NCBI RefSeq assembly: GCF_014193845.1
Contig: NZ_JACHZX010000002.1
Coordinates: forward strand, 822,568 to 886,567
DNA from: Sphingomonas sp. BK345
GTDB taxonomy: Bacteria; Pseudomonadota; Alphaproteobacteria; Sphingomonadales; Sphingomonadaceae
Length of the DNA stretch: 64,000 bases
Reading direction: 5' to 3'
In this document: positions 9,340 to 19,895 of the stretch, piece after piece
Numbering within the stretch: position 1 is the stretch's first letter
Layout of the letters: every line of letters starts with the position of its first letter
Position numbers and translations under genes: made by a program
Notes under the pieces: model-generated
Databases searched by the model: none
Seen by the model: the letters and a program-made list of their open reading frames with translations, nothing else
What the model was told of the DNA's origin: nothing

Positions 9340-9382
9340 GATCGGGCCGGCGGAGATGCCGTCCGTCGAACTCATCCGCTGG

Positions 9383-11452
9383 TCAAAGAGCGAGCTGGAT
9401 TCGGTCCTCGTCCGCGCTCTCCGCTTCGGCGGGCACCGCGGAGCAGATCAGCACCTCGTCGTCCCCGAGGCTGATGCCTGGCGTGCGGATGTGGGTGACC
9501 GCGCCGCGCAGCAGCTTGGTCTTGCAGGTGCCGCACGTGCCTTCGCGGCAGCTGAACTCAGGCTCCAGTCCGCGCGCCTCGGCCAACTCGAGCAGCGTGC
9601 CCGAGCCGGGCGTCCAGCGTGCTTCCTTCAAGGAGTTCATGAACGCGACCGGCACCGGCTTGGTCGACGCCGGTCGAGGCGGAGCGGCCTGCGCGGTGCC
9701 GAGGTCCGGTTTGCGCGTCAGCGAGGATACGCCGAACGTCTCGGCGTGAATGCGGGCGTCTGCGACGTTGAGCGCGCGCAGGCCGTCGTAGAGCCCCTGC
9801 GTGAAGCTGGGCGGTCCGCACAGGTAGAAGTCGTAATCGTTGAACGGCAGGAAGCGGGTGAGCAGCGCCATGTCGACCCGACCGACGACATCGTAGTCGA
9901 TGTCTTCCGAGGCGCTGCTCGGATCGCTGAGCACGCGCACCAGCTTCACCGCGCTGTAGGACGCCTCGACCAGCTGAGCGAGCTCGCCGTCAAAGGCGCG
10001 TTCCGCTTTGGTGCGGGCGGCGTGGAACAGCCAGGTCGGCCGCACGCGCTGCTTGCGCACGCCTTCGTAGACGACGTGGCGCAGCATCGCGAGCATCGGG
10101 GTGATGCCAACGCCTGCGGCCAGCAGCACCGCAGGCCGGGTCTCGCGCGCGTCGATCGTGAACTCGCCCGCGGGCGCGCGCGCCTCGATCAAGTCGCCGA
10201 CTTTGAGCGTGTCGTGAAGGTGCTGCGACACCGCGCCCTCCCGCTTTACGCTGATGCGGTAGACCTCATCAGACGGCGCGACCGACAGCGTGTAGGTGCG
10301 GATCACCGGCTTGTCGGTGCACGGCAGGGTCACGCGGATCGGGAGGTGCTGACCCGCGTCGTGCGGCAGCAGCCCGGCACCATCGTCGGGCACGAAATGG
10401 AACGAGCGGATCGTAGCGCTCTCGTCCACGATCTTTGCCACCTTCAGCGGCCGCCAGCGAGTGGCGAGGTTGGCCGCGCGCACGCGATCAGCGGCCTGCT
10501 GCCAGTCGCCGGTCATCAGCGAGTTCGGCGACCAGCCGTCGTCGCGCATCCGCCAGCGCAGCGCCAGCGCGCCGCGACGGCGCACGACCTTGCGCGGGCG
10601 GAACGTCCACAGCCGCTCGGCGCCCTGGAAGGCCGCGATCTCGGGCGACTCCAGGATGACCTCGGCGTCGCCGGCCATCTGCAGGGTGTCTCCGGTCTCG
10701 TAGTCGACGAACAGCAGCCCGGCACGGCCGTTCAGTAGGATGTTGCCGAGCGTGTTGAAGAAGAGGTTGCCGTCGAAGTCGGGAATGGTGAGCGTGCCAT
10801 CATCCCCGATCCTGACAAAGCCGCTGCGGCCACCGCGGTGCGACACATCGACCTGGCGGCGATCCTCGCGGTCCGCATAGGATGCGACGAAGAAGGCGTC
10901 GGCGGCGGTGACGGCCGTGCGGGCGTCGGCGTCGAGTGTGGCACTCTCCTCGACCTCGCCCCGGTAAGGCAGCGCTGGATCGTGCGCGAACGAAAAGTCG
11001 CGCAGCTGGATGTAGCGCGGGCAATTGCCGAAGCTCTGGTCTACGTCGATCCGCATGCCCTCTGGCGTGACCGCGACGAAACCGTTCATCCGGTTGCGAC
11101 GGCGGGTGTGCATCTCGATGCCGAGCAGTCCGACGGGCTGGCCGTCGGCCATGCCGCCCGAGGCGGGATCACTCGGGTCCACGCGCGCGGAGATGTTGAG
11201 GATTGTCGGGGAAGGGGACGTCATGAAGCCGGGCTGGCCCTCCACGAAGGTGGCCCAGGCGTCTCCGGCATCATCGATGCTGCCAAGGACGATGTAGGGG
11301 AGCTGAGCATAGAAGTCGCGATGCTGGTCGGGCATGAAGTCGCGCACCACGCGCTTGCCGACCTCGGCCATGCGCTCGGCCACGCCGACCTTTTCCTGGA
11401 TGAACCGCTCGCCCTCGTGCCAGGTCGACAGCTTCGTCAACGTCCCGCCCAT
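9383..11452 (-). CDS. PPOX / ferredoxin-reductase / 2Fe-2S ferredoxin fusion oxidoreductase
   Basis: A 689-residue three-part redox protein. The first half is a pyridoxamine-5'-phosphate-oxidase-like FMN barrel (ADGQPVGLLGIEMHTRRRNR). The middle is a ferredoxin-NADP reductase module with the FAD motif RTYTLS and the NAD-binding GVGITPML, plus the late YLCGPPSF. The end is a plant-type 2Fe-2S ferredoxin with CREGTCGTCKTKLL and a fourth cysteine in LICSAVP. Electrons would flow NAD(P)H to FAD to 2Fe-2S and to the FMN site. Start 11452 was preferred over 11470 because the GGAGGGAGAGGG stretch serves it as a ribosome site. Likely detoxification of an organic electrophile or peroxide. Confidence 0.9.
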   Translation of the reverse strand: MGGTLTKLSTWHEGERFIQEKVGVAERMAEVGKRVVRDFMPDQHRDFYAQLPYIVLGSIDDAGDAWATFVEGQPGFMTSPSPTILNISARVDPSDPASGGMADGQPVGLLGIEMHTRRRNRMNGFVAVTPEGMRIDVDQSFGNCPRYIQLRDFSFAHDPALPYRGEVEESATLDADARTAVTAADAFFVASYADREDRRQVDVSHRGGRSGFVRIGDDGTLTIPDFDGNLFFNTLGNILLNGRAGLLFVDYETGDTLQMAGDAEVILESPEIAAFQGAERLWTFRPRKVVRRRGALALRWRMRDDGWSPNSLMTGDWQQAADRVRAANLATRWRPLKVAKIVDESATIRSFHFVPDDGAGLLPHDAGQHLPIRVTLPCTDKPVIRTYTLSVAPSDEVYRISVKREGAVSQHLHDTLKVGDLIEARAPAGEFTIDARETRPAVLLAAGVGITPMLAMLRHVVYEGVRKQRVRPTWLFHAARTKAERAFDGELAQLVEASYSAVKLVRVLSDPSSASEDIDYDVVGRVDMALLTRFLPFNDYDFYLCGPPSFTQGLYDGLRALNVADARIHAETFGVSSLTRKPDLGTAQAAPPRPASTKPVPVAFMNSLKEARWTPGSGTLLELAEARGLEPEFSCREGTCGTCKTKLLRGAVTHIRTPGISLGDDEVLICSAVPAEAESADEDRIQLAL

Positions 11453-11512
11453 GATCCCTCTCCCTCCCATACCGATTGCGGGCGCGCCACGATGGCGTGC
11501 CCGCTCAGGCGT

Positions 11513-12130
11513 TCACGCTGCGGCCGCGAGGCCGACGGGAGTTTGCACGAAGGGCACGAAGCCGGGCAGCGCCTCGATGCGGCGGAGAAAGGCGTTGACC
11601 GCCGGATAGTCGGACAGGTCGACGTTGCCCTCCGGAGCCCGCGCGACATAGCTGTAGATCGCGACGTCGGCGATGGTGAGCTTGTCTCCGGTCAGGAAGT
11701 CGCGATCGGCAAGCTGCTTCTCCAGCTTGGCAAGGATGGTGTGCGCCCGAGCGATCACCTCGTCCGGGTTGTACTTGGCACCGAAGACGGTGATCAGCCG
11801 CGCCGCGGCGGGGCCGTAGGCGATCTCGCCCGCGGCGACGGACAGCCAGCGCTGGACCGCCGCGGCACCCTTCGCGTCTTCGGGCAGCAGGTCCGTGCGG
11901 CCGGTCTTCTTCGCGAGATAGACCAGGATTGCGTTCGAGTCAGAGATGACCACCCCGTCGTCCTCGAGCACCGGGACCTGGCCGAAGGGGTTCTTCTCGA
12001 GGAACTCGGGCGACTTGTGGGCACCGGCCTTCAGGTCGACCTCGACCAGCTCGGCGGGGATGCCCAGCAGGGAGACGAAGAGGGCGGCGCGGTGCGAGTG
12101 GCCCGAGAGCGGGTGGTGATAGAGCTTCAT
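11513..12130 (-). CDS. Glutathione S-transferase
   Basis: A 205-residue cytosolic GST. The thioredoxin-like N-domain begins [20 protein letters not shown] and has the cis-proline glutathione-binding loop FGQVPVLED and the SNAILVYLA motif; the helical C-domain contains [14 protein letters not shown], the N-capping box of GSTs. The serine in HPLSGHS is a plausible catalytic residue. It conjugates glutathione to electrophiles. The ATG at 12130 fits the family start; longer upstream reading has no family support. It sits beside the PPOX flavoprotein gene (42-bp gap, same strand), suggesting a joint detoxification unit. Confidence 0.93.
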   Translation of the reverse strand: MKLYHHPLSGHSHRAALFVSLLGIPAELVEVDLKAGAHKSPEFLEKNPFGQVPVLEDDGVVISDSNAILVYLAKKTGRTDLLPEDAKGAAAVQRWLSVAAGEIAYGPAAARLITVFGAKYNPDEVIARAHTILAKLEKQLADRDFLTGDKLTIADVAIYSYVARAPEGNVDLSDYPAVNAFLRRIEALPGFVPFVQTPVGLAAAA

Positions 12131-12576
12131 GGTTCGGTTCCTGGCGTTCCGACCGGGACCACCCCGATCGGCACTGCATTTCTGCCGTTCCGGACCGTCG
12201 CGGAGAACGCTCGGAGTGGGAACTTCATTGTTACGCCCATCGCAATGATCGTTGAGCTGTATGGCTGGCGTTGCTGCGCCTGTTGACGGCAAGCAGCCTG
12301 ATCGGGCTTGCCCACGGCTCGCGCTATCGGCCGAACCCACCTTCGGCCTCGCGATCGGCGCAGCTATCACCTCCTGAGGTGGCGGGCAGGTGGTTTCGAC
12401 GCTGCAGACCCGACCACGGTTCTTCAAGGGTCTGCGGGTATCTGAACCCCGTTCAGAATGTCCGCTCCCGAAATCGGCGACTTACTTAGGTTATTACCGC
12501 CTCTCGGTCGTCAGCTGCCGCGAACTGAGGCTTGGTCGGAGTTGTTGAACGGAGTTCGTACGCACACGGCTTCCGA
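12131..12576. other. 446-bp intergenic region between detoxification and SOS modules
   Basis: No convincing gene is seen. It should hold the minus-strand promoter of the GST gene. Two short dyads are visible: CACCTC-CT-GAGGTG at 12368-12381 and CTGAAC-CCC-GTTCAG at 12443-12457. The second has LexA-like half-words but in opposite orientation and with wrong spacing. Either could be an operator. It also marks the change from efflux/detoxification genes to the DNA-repair cassette. Confidence 0.5.
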
Positions 12577-13467
12577 TCACGCCCCCTGCATGGCTCGGAC
12601 CTCGTCCTCGACGAGTATGCGCAGAGCCGAGCCGGTAGCGCGGAGCTCCTCCGCCTTGCGGTATGGAGCGCTCGCCTCGACGAACCTGCCGTACGGTTGA
12701 TCATCGCTGACGACGAGCATCGTCGTCGTCGTGCCGACCGAGGCGACGACGCGCGCACCCAGCTCTGCCAAGCGAACCGCCAGCGGGCCGTCATGAGCTT
12801 GTCCAAGAACAAATGCTCGTTCGCCTTTGAGGTAGCCATCTGCCGCCGGCTTCGGCACCAGGCCACCCCGTGGGTTCGCCGGCTTCAGCCAACCCGCGAG
12901 GTCAATCCCGGTATGGTCGATCGCCCTGACGATCACCATTCCCGCTGCCCGGGCGTCGCTGAGAGCGTCGTGGTGCTTGTGCCGTACGCCCAGGAAGCGG
13001 GTCAGCACGTTAAGCCGATGGCTTGGCAAGTCGGGCCAGGCGCGCTTCGCCACCCGCACGCTATCCAGCCACGTCGTTTCGATCGTGCGCCGGTCATGAA
13101 AGCGGCAGGCGGCCGCAAGCGCGCCCTTGTCGAAGTTGGAGTGCGCTACCGTCACCCGGCCGGTCAGATGACCGTCGACGATCTCGTGGACGTGGCCGAA
13201 TGTCGGCTTGCCCACGACGTGATCGCAGCTGATGCCATGGATGCGCGTGTTGAAGGGCGAGAACTCGTCGCAGGGATCGACGAGAGTCTCATAGGCGAAC
13301 ACCTCTTGTCCATCCCGAAAGCCGACGATGCCGATCTGGCAGATGCTGCTGACGCGCGAACAGGCGGTTTCGACATCGACGACGACGAAGTCGACGCTCG
13401 GTTCTGAGGCCGCAGGCACTCGTATTTCGGTTCGCATGCTCGTCATGAGGTTCATCGTTCGGAACAT
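12577..13467 (-). CDS. DnaQ-like 3'-5' exonuclease with C-terminal BRCT domain
   Basis: A 296-residue protein. The N-terminal part is a DEDDh exonuclease: VDFVVVDVETA (Exo I, D-x-E), the middle AHSNFDKGAL (Exo II) and HHDALSDARAAG (Exo III, H-x4-D). The last 85 residues look like a BRCT domain (ERAFVLGQAHDGPLAVRLAE then GARVVASV and a late MLVVSD). Such a pair suits processing or proofreading of DNA ends near repair complexes. It is the last gene of the minus-strand run that begins with imuA at 20574; the gap to the SRAP gene is 82 bp, so co-transcription is likely but not proven. Start uncertain: in-frame ATGs also occur at 13455 and 13437. Confidence 0.85.
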   Translation of the reverse strand: MFRTMNLMTSMRTEIRVPAASEPSVDFVVVDVETACSRVSSICQIGIVGFRDGQEVFAYETLVDPCDEFSPFNTRIHGISCDHVVGKPTFGHVHEIVDGHLTGRVTVAHSNFDKGALAAACRFHDRRTIETTWLDSVRVAKRAWPDLPSHRLNVLTRFLGVRHKHHDALSDARAAGMVIVRAIDHTGIDLAGWLKPANPRGGLVPKPAADGYLKGERAFVLGQAHDGPLAVRLAELGARVVASVGTTTTMLVVSDDQPYGRFVEASAPYRKAEELRATGSALRILVEDEVRAMQGA

Positions 13468-13549
13468 ACCATGTCCGGCACGCTTCGCTACGGACGTCAG
13501 CCGCCGGGCGGCCGGGCAGCACCGACGCGTTGGGCGTAGGGCGGCGGCG

Positions 13550-14176
13550 TCAAGCCACGCTCATCAGCTGCGACGGATAGGCCGACACGAGCGGAAGGGC
13601 CTCCTCGGCTGGTGCCGTGAGCCAGCGTACATGATCTTCCGCCATGAGGATGACCGGCATGGCCTTGGGGTGCTTGGGCGCAACGAGCGCGTTCGGCTCA
13701 GTCGTGCAGAAGGCGTAGACCCGGTCATGATCCTCATCGACCTTCCAGACGCCCGCAAAGCAGGGCTCGGGCTGGTCTGAGACGGTGAACCACCAGTTCG
13801 TGTCGCCTGGCCCGCTGCGATCGGCAACGGCCTTGGGCTCGGCAAAGCGCGAGAAAGGCACAAGACAGCGGTGGTCGGGCTTGAGAAGCCAGGGCCGCCA
13901 CATGTTGCTCGAAAGATTGCGGCAGTTGGTCCACCAGTCATGCAGGAACGGCATCTCGCCTTCGCGCGCCGGCCGCTTGCGCGGCTTCCTGGTCGGAAAC
14001 CCCCATTTCATGGTGCTGAGCACGCGATGCCCGGCCTCCATCCGCACCACGTAGCCTGGCTTGCCGGGCGCGGCATAGTCCTTGGTGACCTCGAGCTCGT
14101 TGCGGGTGTCGTCGCCAGCCTGGAAATAGTCGAGATACTCCCAGCCCTCGACCTTGAGATTGTACAGGTTGCACAT
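13550..14176 (-). CDS. yedK: SRAP-domain abasic-site protein (YedK/HMCES family)
   Basis: A 208-residue SOS-response-associated peptidase-fold protein. It starts MCNLYNL, so Cys2 becomes the N-terminal residue that forms a covalent thiazolidine with an abasic site in single-stranded DNA. The other family landmarks are present: the conserved glutamate in FSRFAEP and the histidine in HPKAMPVIL. Members shield abasic sites at forks and restrain error-prone bypass, which fits its place downstream of imuA-imuB-dnaE2. A longer reading frame extends upstream to 14356, but only the ATG at 14176 gives the obligatory Met-Cys. Confidence 0.92.
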   Translation of the reverse strand: MCNLYNLKVEGWEYLDYFQAGDDTRNELEVTKDYAAPGKPGYVVRMEAGHRVLSTMKWGFPTRKPRKRPAREGEMPFLHDWWTNCRNLSSNMWRPWLLKPDHRCLVPFSRFAEPKAVADRSGPGDTNWWFTVSDQPEPCFAGVWKVDEDHDRVYAFCTTEPNALVAPKHPKAMPVILMAEDHVRWLTAPAEEALPLVSAYPSQLMSVA

Positions 14177-14189
14177 GGTGGCGATCCGA

Positions 14190-14558
14190 TCACGAGCGGT
14201 AGCGCGACACAACCCTCTTCCACTCATGGCGGTCGGGGTAGGGCGGTTGCGGCCCTTCGGGCTGCTCGCGAGTGACGACGAAGCGGGGCCGGACGACGCG
14301 GCCGGCCTCGCGACAGGGCTGGCAGCAAAGTCGCCGGATAGCGTTCGGCAGGCCATCGTCCCAGCCGCGCTTCGTGAACAGCCGCCAGAGCGGGATTGCG
14401 TCGAGCAGCCTGACGTGACCGCAGGCGGGGCAGGTCAGCCGAAAGGTCCGGCGATGGAGCGCGCATTGTTCGAGCGTCCGCAGCTTGCGCCCGACATGAT
14501 CGACGGCGTCGTCAGCCCGACTATCCGACGAGGTTACCTGGTCCGGCTCAGTCCTCAT
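14190..14558 (-). CDS. Hypothetical protein with two CxxC-type metal-binding pairs
   Basis: A 122-residue protein of unknown function. Cysteine pairs in RLTCPACGHVRLLD and RLCCQPCREAGR, about 35 residues apart, could form a zinc ribbon. It begins 11 bases inside the end of the 91-residue gene and ends 13 bases before the SRAP gene, so it appears to be part of the same transcript as dnaE2. A zinc-ribbon protein wedged between a mutagenic polymerase and an abasic-site protein is a reasonable candidate for a DNA-binding accessory. No family was recognised. Confidence 0.7.
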   Translation of the reverse strand: MRTEPDQVTSSDSRADDAVDHVGRKLRTLEQCALHRRTFRLTCPACGHVRLLDAIPLWRLFTKRGWDDGLPNAIRRLCCQPCREAGRVVRPRFVVTREQPEGPQPPYPDRHEWKRVVSRYRS

Positions 14559-14823
14559 GCCGGCCTGCCAACCGCAGCTGCCGGACGATGCCGTTGAACG
14601 CGGCGGTGGTACCCTGCGCGCGCCCGATCTCGTTGTCTTGACCGGCCGAGTCCCAGAACAGCTCGAGGGGCCAGCGCTCGGGGCAGTGCGGCAGCAAACA
14701 GCGCAGCGCGAGCCGGACCTCGACCGCGTCGACCCGCATCTCGCCCGAGCGGACCATCGCGGCGCGAAGGATGTGGAGCGACAAAGAGATGATCACGCGC
14801 TGGTGGCGCGGCAGGCTGGCCAC
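14548..14823 (-). CDS. Hypothetical 91-residue protein downstream of dnaE2
   Basis: A small helical protein from an ATG at 14823, three bases after the dnaE2 stop, ending inside the start of the next gene. Notable stretches are RVDAVEVRLALRCLLPHCPE and LFWDSAGQDNEIGRAQGTTA. The frame keeps normal GC-rich codon use and tight spacing, which argues for a real gene. Function unknown. Because it directly follows dnaE2 in an SOS-type operon, a role in translesion synthesis or its control is possible. Confidence 0.7.
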   Translation of the reverse strand: MASLPRHQRVIISLSLHILRAAMVRSGEMRVDAVEVRLALRCLLPHCPERWPLELFWDSAGQDNEIGRAQGTTAAFNGIVRQLRLAGRHED

Positions 14824-14826
14824 GGC

Positions 14827-17800
14827 TCACCGGAAGTCGCGCGTCTTGACCCGCACGACCTCCTCGGGATCCAGGCCGGCGGCGTGCGGCGGCCAGTAGC
14901 TGTCACGCGGGCCCGGCTTCCAGCCTGCGTCGCCACGATCGGGCGTACCTGCGTGGCGGGCGCCGTCGCCGCGGCCGGTCGCGTGCGGGAAGTCCATCTG
15001 CCCGACCTGCGAGAGCAGGTCGCCATAGTCGACGATGCGATCGCAGATGACGTGGATGACCTCGCCTTCCTTCTGGACCCGCCCCTTCATCCCAATCATC
15101 GCCGCCGACATGACGGTGCGGCGCTGCGCCTCGAACCGATCGGGCCAAAGAATGCCGTTGGCGATCCCGCTCTCGTCCTCGATGGTGATGAACAGCACGC
15201 CCTTGGCGGACCCAGGCTTCTGGCGGACGAGGATGATGCCGGCGACCTCGACATGGCGGCCGTCGCGGATGGTCGCGAGATCGGCGCAGCGCTTGACCCC
15301 GCGCCGGGTGAGATCGTCGCGAAGGAAGGCGAGCGGATGTGCGCGCAGCGACAACTGCAGCGCCCGATAATCCTCGACCACCTCGCGTCCGTCGGTCATC
15401 GGCTTGAGCGCGACGATCGGCTCCAGCCCTTCCGGGCTAAATGCCGCCTCGCGCTCGTCGGCGGCGGCGAACAGCGGCAGCGGCGCCTCGCCGAGCCCGC
15501 GCACCTTCCACAGACCCTGCCGCCGATCCTCGCCGAACGCGTGGAACGCGTCAGCTTCGGCCAGCCGCTCGATCGCGGCGCGGGGCACGCCGGCGCGGCG
15601 CCAGACCTCCTCGACCGACTGAAACAGCGTTTCGCCTCGCGCGGCGACGATCGCGGCGCCATGGACGTTGGCGAGCCCGCGGACCTGCCGGAGACCGAGG
15701 CGCACGGCGAGATAGCGTCCGCGGGTCGGCTCGAGCGTGCAGTCCCACCGGCTGGCGTTAATGCAGGCGGGGCGGACCTCCACTCCATGCTCGCGCGCGT
15801 CGCGGACCACCTGAGCGGGCGCGTAGAAGCCCATCGGCTGCGCATTGAGGAGCGCGCAACAGAAGACGTCGGGATGATGATGCTTCATCCAGCAGCTCGC
15901 ATACGCGATCTTCGCGAATGAGGCGGCGTGGCTCTCGGGGAAACCGTAGGAGCCGAACCCCTCGATCTGTTTGAACGTCCGCTCGGCGAAGTCGCGCGGG
16001 TAGCCCCGCTCGACCATGCCCTCGACGAGCTTGTCGTAAAAATGGCTGACCCCGCCGGTGAATTTGAACGTCGCCATCGCGCGCCTGAGCTGATCGGCCT
16101 CAGAGGGTGTGAAGCCCGCGCCGACGATCGCGACCTTCATCGCCTGCTCCTGGAAAAGCGGCACACCCAAGGTCTTCTCCAGGACCGCGCGCAGCTCGGG
16201 GCGCGGGTAATCGGGCTTCTCGATCCCCTCGCGACGGCGCAGGTAAGGGTGGACCATGTCGCCTTGGATGGGACCAGGGCGCACGATCGCGACCTCGATC
16301 ACGAGATCGTAGAAGCGCCGCGGCTTCATCCGCGGCAGCATCGACATCTGCGCCCGGCTTTCGATCTGGAAGACGCCGAGCGTGTCGGCTTTCTGGATCA
16401 TCGCGTAGACGTCGGGATCGTCGTCCTGCAGGTCGGCCATGCCCACCCGGATGTCCTTGGCCTCGTCGAGCAGGTTGAAGGCCCGGTTCATGCAGCCGAG
16501 CATGCCCAAGCCCAGCACGTCGACCTTCATGAACTTCAAGGCATCGATATCGTCCTTGTCCCACTCGATCACCTGGCGGTCGACCATCGCCGCGGGCTCG
16601 ATCGGCACGAGATCGTCGAGCCGGTCGTGGGTCAGCACGAAGCCGCCGGGATGCTGCGAGAGGTGACGGGGGACCCCGATCAGCCGCCTCGCGAGATCGA
16701 GCGCCAGACGCAGCCGCCGGTCCGCCATGTTGAGCCCGAGCTCGTTGACCTGCTTCTCGCCTACACCCTCCTGGCTCCAACCCCAGACGAGGCCGGCGAG
16801 CGCCTTAGTAAGGTCTTCCGGCAGCCCCAGCGCCTTGCCGACTTCGCGCACCGCGCCGCGCGCGCGGTAGCGTGTCACGACCGCAGTCAGCGCCGACCGG
16901 TCACGGCCGTAGGTCTCGTAGATCCACTGGATGATCTCTTCGCGGCGCTCATGCTCGAAGTCGACGTCGATGTCGGGGGGCTCACGGCGCTCGCCCGAGA
17001 CGAAGCGCTCGAACAGCAGCTCGTGCTTAATGGGATCGATGCTGGTGACCCCCAGCACGAAGCAGACGCAGCTGTTCGCCGCCGAGCCGCGCCCCTGGCA
17101 GAGGATGCCGCGGCGGCGGCTCTCCGCGACGATGCTGTTCACGGTCAGGAAGTAGGGCGCGTAGCCGAGGTCGCCGATCAGCCTGAGCTCGTGGGCGATC
17201 TGCTTCTGATAGGGCAGGGGGACGCCATCGGGAAACATCCGTCCGGCTGCCTCGCGGGTCAGCTGCTCGAGGGCGCCTTGCGCCGTCAGGCCTTCGACCA
17301 CCTCCTCGTGCGGGTACTGGTAGCTGAGCTCGCCCAGATCGAAGCGACACGCCCTCGCGATGTCGGCCGTCGCGGCGATCGCGTCGGGGAAGGCAGCGAA
17401 GCGGCGCTCCATCTCCCCCGGTGATTTCAGGTGGCGATCGGCATGCCGCTCGCGGCGATGCCCGAGCGTATCGACGGTGCACTTCTCGCGGATGGCGGTG
17501 ACCACGTCCTGGAGGAGGCGTGCCTCGGGCGCGTGGTAGAGCACATCCCCTGTCGCGACGGAGCGCACGCCGGCGGCCTTTGCCTGAGCCGCGAGTTCGT
17601 GCAGCCGCATTGCGTCGTCGGGTCGGCGGCGCAGCGCGAGCGAGCAATAGCTTCGGGTGCCGAACGCTTGGCTGAGCTCTTCCAGGTGGCGCGCAGTGGT
17701 TCTGCCGGGCAGGTCGGGGAGGAGGATCGCGATCAGCCCTTCCGCGCGTGCCGCGACATCGCTCCAACCGAGCGTGCAGCCGCCCTTGCCGGCGCGGGAC

Positions 17801-18102
17801 TTGCCGAGCGTGAGCAGCCGGCTAAGCCGCGACCAGGCCGAGCGGTCGGTCGGGTAGAGCAGCAGGCCGCGGCCATCGTCGAGCAGGAGCCGCGTACCCG
17901 CGATCAGCCGCACCCCGGTGGCCTTCTGGGCCTCCCAGGCACGCACCACGCCCGCGACACTGCCGAGATCGGCGACGCCGAGCGCCGTGTGGCCGAGCAG
18001 CGCGGCGGCAGCGAATAGCTCGTCGGGCGACGAGGCGCCGCGCAGGAACGAGAAGTGGCTCGTCACCTGGAGTTCGACATAGGTGGGGTTGGACCGGCTC
18101 AT
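14827..18102 (-). CDS. dnaE2: Error-prone DNA polymerase DnaE2 (ImuC)
   Basis: A 1091-residue C-family polymerase, catalytic subunit of the ImuA-ImuB-ImuC mutasome that bypasses lesions with errors. Domains in order: PHP ([16 protein letters not shown] at the N-terminus), polymerase palm with the catalytic aspartates in PPDIDVDF and in [11 protein letters not shown], the fingers, a helix-hairpin-helix region, and a C-terminal OB fold ([20 protein letters not shown]). There is no beta-clamp-rich tail of a replicative DnaE1, and size and partners fit DnaE2. The ATG at 18102 overlaps the imuB stop by one base (TGATG), so translation is coupled. Expected to be SOS-induced from the LexA box at 20595. 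Confidence 0.95.
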   Translation of the reverse strand: MSRSNPTYVELQVTSHFSFLRGASSPDELFAAAALLGHTALGVADLGSVAGVVRAWEAQKATGVRLIAGTRLLLDDGRGLLLYPTDRSAWSRLSRLLTLGKSRAGKGGCTLGWSDVAARAEGLIAILLPDLPGRTTARHLEELSQAFGTRSYCSLALRRRPDDAMRLHELAAQAKAAGVRSVATGDVLYHAPEARLLQDVVTAIREKCTVDTLGHRRERHADRHLKSPGEMERRFAAFPDAIAATADIARACRFDLGELSYQYPHEEVVEGLTAQGALEQLTREAAGRMFPDGVPLPYQKQIAHELRLIGDLGYAPYFLTVNSIVAESRRRGILCQGRGSAANSCVCFVLGVTSIDPIKHELLFERFVSGERREPPDIDVDFEHERREEIIQWIYETYGRDRSALTAVVTRYRARGAVREVGKALGLPEDLTKALAGLVWGWSQEGVGEKQVNELGLNMADRRLRLALDLARRLIGVPRHLSQHPGGFVLTHDRLDDLVPIEPAAMVDRQVIEWDKDDIDALKFMKVDVLGLGMLGCMNRAFNLLDEAKDIRVGMADLQDDDPDVYAMIQKADTLGVFQIESRAQMSMLPRMKPRRFYDLVIEVAIVRPGPIQGDMVHPYLRRREGIEKPDYPRPELRAVLEKTLGVPLFQEQAMKVAIVGAGFTPSEADQLRRAMATFKFTGGVSHFYDKLVEGMVERGYPRDFAERTFKQIEGFGSYGFPESHAASFAKIAYASCWMKHHHPDVFCCALLNAQPMGFYAPAQVVRDAREHGVEVRPACINASRWDCTLEPTRGRYLAVRLGLRQVRGLANVHGAAIVAARGETLFQSVEEVWRRAGVPRAAIERLAEADAFHAFGEDRRQGLWKVRGLGEAPLPLFAAADEREAAFSPEGLEPIVALKPMTDGREVVEDYRALQLSLRAHPLAFLRDDLTRRGVKRCADLATIRDGRHVEVAGIILVRQKPGSAKGVLFITIEDESGIANGILWPDRFEAQRRTVMSAAMIGMKGRVQKEGEVIHVICDRIVDYGDLLSQVGQMDFPHATGRGDGARHAGTPDRGDAGWKPGPRDSYWPPHAAGLDPEEVVRVKTRDFR

Positions 18103-19895
18103 CAGCCGAACAGCCCGTGCATGTACCAGCTGAGGTCGCCGGTCGTCCCGTCGACACCGTCGCCGCGCCGGAACAGCCAGAAGCGCGCGCCTGCCTCGTC
18201 CTCGACGCGAAAATAGTCGCGCACCGCCCAGACCTCGCCGTCGCGCCGCCACCATTCGCCATGGATGCGTTCGGGGCCATCGCCCGCGACCACGGCATGG
18301 ACATGCCCTCGCCAGGTAAAGCGGCGCGGAGGACGGTCGGGCAGGAGCGCCACCACACCGGACAGCGGCTCAGGCCGGCGCAGCAGCCGGACGGGTCGCT
18401 TCCACGCCGGCCAGCCCTGAGGACTCGCCATCGGTTCGACGCGGACGGTCGCGCGCTCGGGCACATCGCTCTCGACCGCGCCGACCGTGAACAGCGCTTG
18501 CCGCCCCGCCCGTCCTGCGAGCTGGTCGACCAAGGTCGAGAGGTCGGCAGGTCCGACGTCGCCCGCGAGCGTGCCCCCGAGCGGAGTTGCGCCGAGCGGC
18601 TCGGTCCGCGGCGCCGCCAGCCGCATCGTCTCGATGCCGAGGCCGGGATCGACCCGCTCGATACGAAGATGAAAGAGGCGCGCGAGGTGAGCCGCATCGC
18701 GGGTGGCGCGCACCGTGCCAATGGCCAGCCGCTGCTCGCTGCCGTCGACGCGATCGAGCGTCAGCACCAGCGTCCGCGCGCCAAGGCCCCGTGTCCGTAG
18801 CTGTTCGACCATGTCGGCAAGCAGATCGCGGATGACCTTCTCGATCGCCTCCGCGGTCTCGATCGGCTCAAGCAGTCGTAGCGTTGCGACCGGAACCTCG
18901 TGGGCCACAACCGGAACGATCGGCTCAGCCAGACGCCCGAGTGCCTCGTCGAGCCGGCGGACGCTGGCGAGGCCGAGGCGCCGCGCGAGCGGGCCGCGCG
19001 GGAGGGGTAGCAGGTCGCCGACGCGCTCCAGCCCGAAGCGGGTTGCGGCAGCCAGCGCCTCGGGCGTCAGGCGAAGCGCCGCGAGCGGCAGACCAGCGAG
19101 TGCCTGTGCCTCGCGGCCGACCTCGATCCGCTCGATCGGCTGGCCGCCGAACCGTGCCAGCGCGTGCGCCGCGCCGAGCGTGCCCGCGACCGCGACCCGC
19201 GCCGTCAGTCCGAGCCGTCGGCAGAAGCCGAGCAGGCGCGCGCAGAACCGCTCCTCGCCGCCGAACAGGTGGGTGACGCCGGTCAGGTCGAGCCAGAGCC
19301 CATCCGCCCCGCTGATGGCTGCGGTTGGCGTCCAGTGCCGCACCGCATGGGAGGCGAGCTGATCCAGGACGGCCGCATCGGCGGCGGGATCCGACGCGCG
19401 GATGTCGAGCCCGGGCAGGAGCGCTCGCGCCTGGGTCACCGCCATGCCCGGCACCAGGCCAAGCGCGAGGGCCGCGGGGCAAGCCGCCGCGATCAGCTGT
19501 TGATTGCCGATCTGGTGCGCCAGGATCAGCGGCGGTGCGGGCGCCTCCGCCCGTTCTGCCCTCGCTACGGTCGCGGGGAGCGGCGCATGCTGCCGCCCTT
19601 TGAACGGATGCTCGGCGGCTTCCGACCGGCGCCCGAGTTCGCGCATGGTCGGTTGCTGATGGAGCGGGAGCGCGGTCGCCTCGGCCGCCACGGCCAAGCG
19701 ATCCCGCGTGCCCTCGCGCGCCCAGCGTGCACCCGGCCGCCAGTTGCCGCCCCGTGGCACCGAGCAGGCGCCGGGGTCGTCATCGACGGGCAAGGGGGAG
19801 GGGGCACGCGGCTCAGGCTGCGCGCGCGGTCGCTCCAGCCGCCGGAGCCGCTCGATGCTGAGCGCCGGCAGGTAGAGCGAGGCGACCCGTGTCAT
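18102..19895 (-). CDS. imuB: ImuB, catalytically inactive Y-family polymerase
   Basis: A 597-residue Y-family-like protein that serves as the hub of the mutasome, binding the beta clamp, ImuA and DnaE2. It starts [20 protein letters not shown], then carries a proline/arginine-rich insert of about 100 residues before the Y-family palm continues at [20 protein letters not shown]. The paired acidic catalytic residues of active DinB (D-x-D and DE) are absent: the equivalent late strand reads [20 protein letters not shown]. The little-finger region follows. It overlaps imuA by 83 bases at its start and dnaE2 by one base at its end. Confidence 0.93.
   Translation of the reverse strand: MTRVASLYLPALSIERLRRLERPRAQPEPRAPSPLPVDDDPGACSVPRGGNWRPGARWAREGTRDRLAVAAEATALPLHQQPTMRELGRRSEAAEHPFKGRQHAPLPATVARAERAEAPAPPLILAHQIGNQQLIAAACPAALALGLVPGMAVTQARALLPGLDIRASDPAADAAVLDQLASHAVRHWTPTAAISGADGLWLDLTGVTHLFGGEERFCARLLGFCRRLGLTARVAVAGTLGAAHALARFGGQPIERIEVGREAQALAGLPLAALRLTPEALAAATRFGLERVGDLLPLPRGPLARRLGLASVRRLDEALGRLAEPIVPVVAHEVPVATLRLLEPIETAEAIEKVIRDLLADMVEQLRTRGLGARTLVLTLDRVDGSEQRLAIGTVRATRDAAHLARLFHLRIERVDPGLGIETMRLAAPRTEPLGATPLGGTLAGDVGPADLSTLVDQLAGRAGRQALFTVGAVESDVPERATVRVEPMASPQGWPAWKRPVRLLRRPEPLSGVVALLPDRPPRRFTWRGHVHAVVAGDGPERIHGEWWRRDGEVWAVRDYFRVEDEAGARFWLFRRGDGVDGTTGDLSWYMHGLFG

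Noticed and set aside
13450..13460. GTTC-ATC-GTTC upstream of the BRCT exonuclease
   Set aside because: Spacing is 3, not 7, so it is not a proper LexA box; control is expected from the imuA box.
14557..15921. Long plus-strand frame opposite dnaE2
   Set aside because: Antisense shadow of dnaE2, which has clear polymerase motifs; same for other long frames opposite imuB, traD, the ParB-like gene and the strawberry-notch gene.
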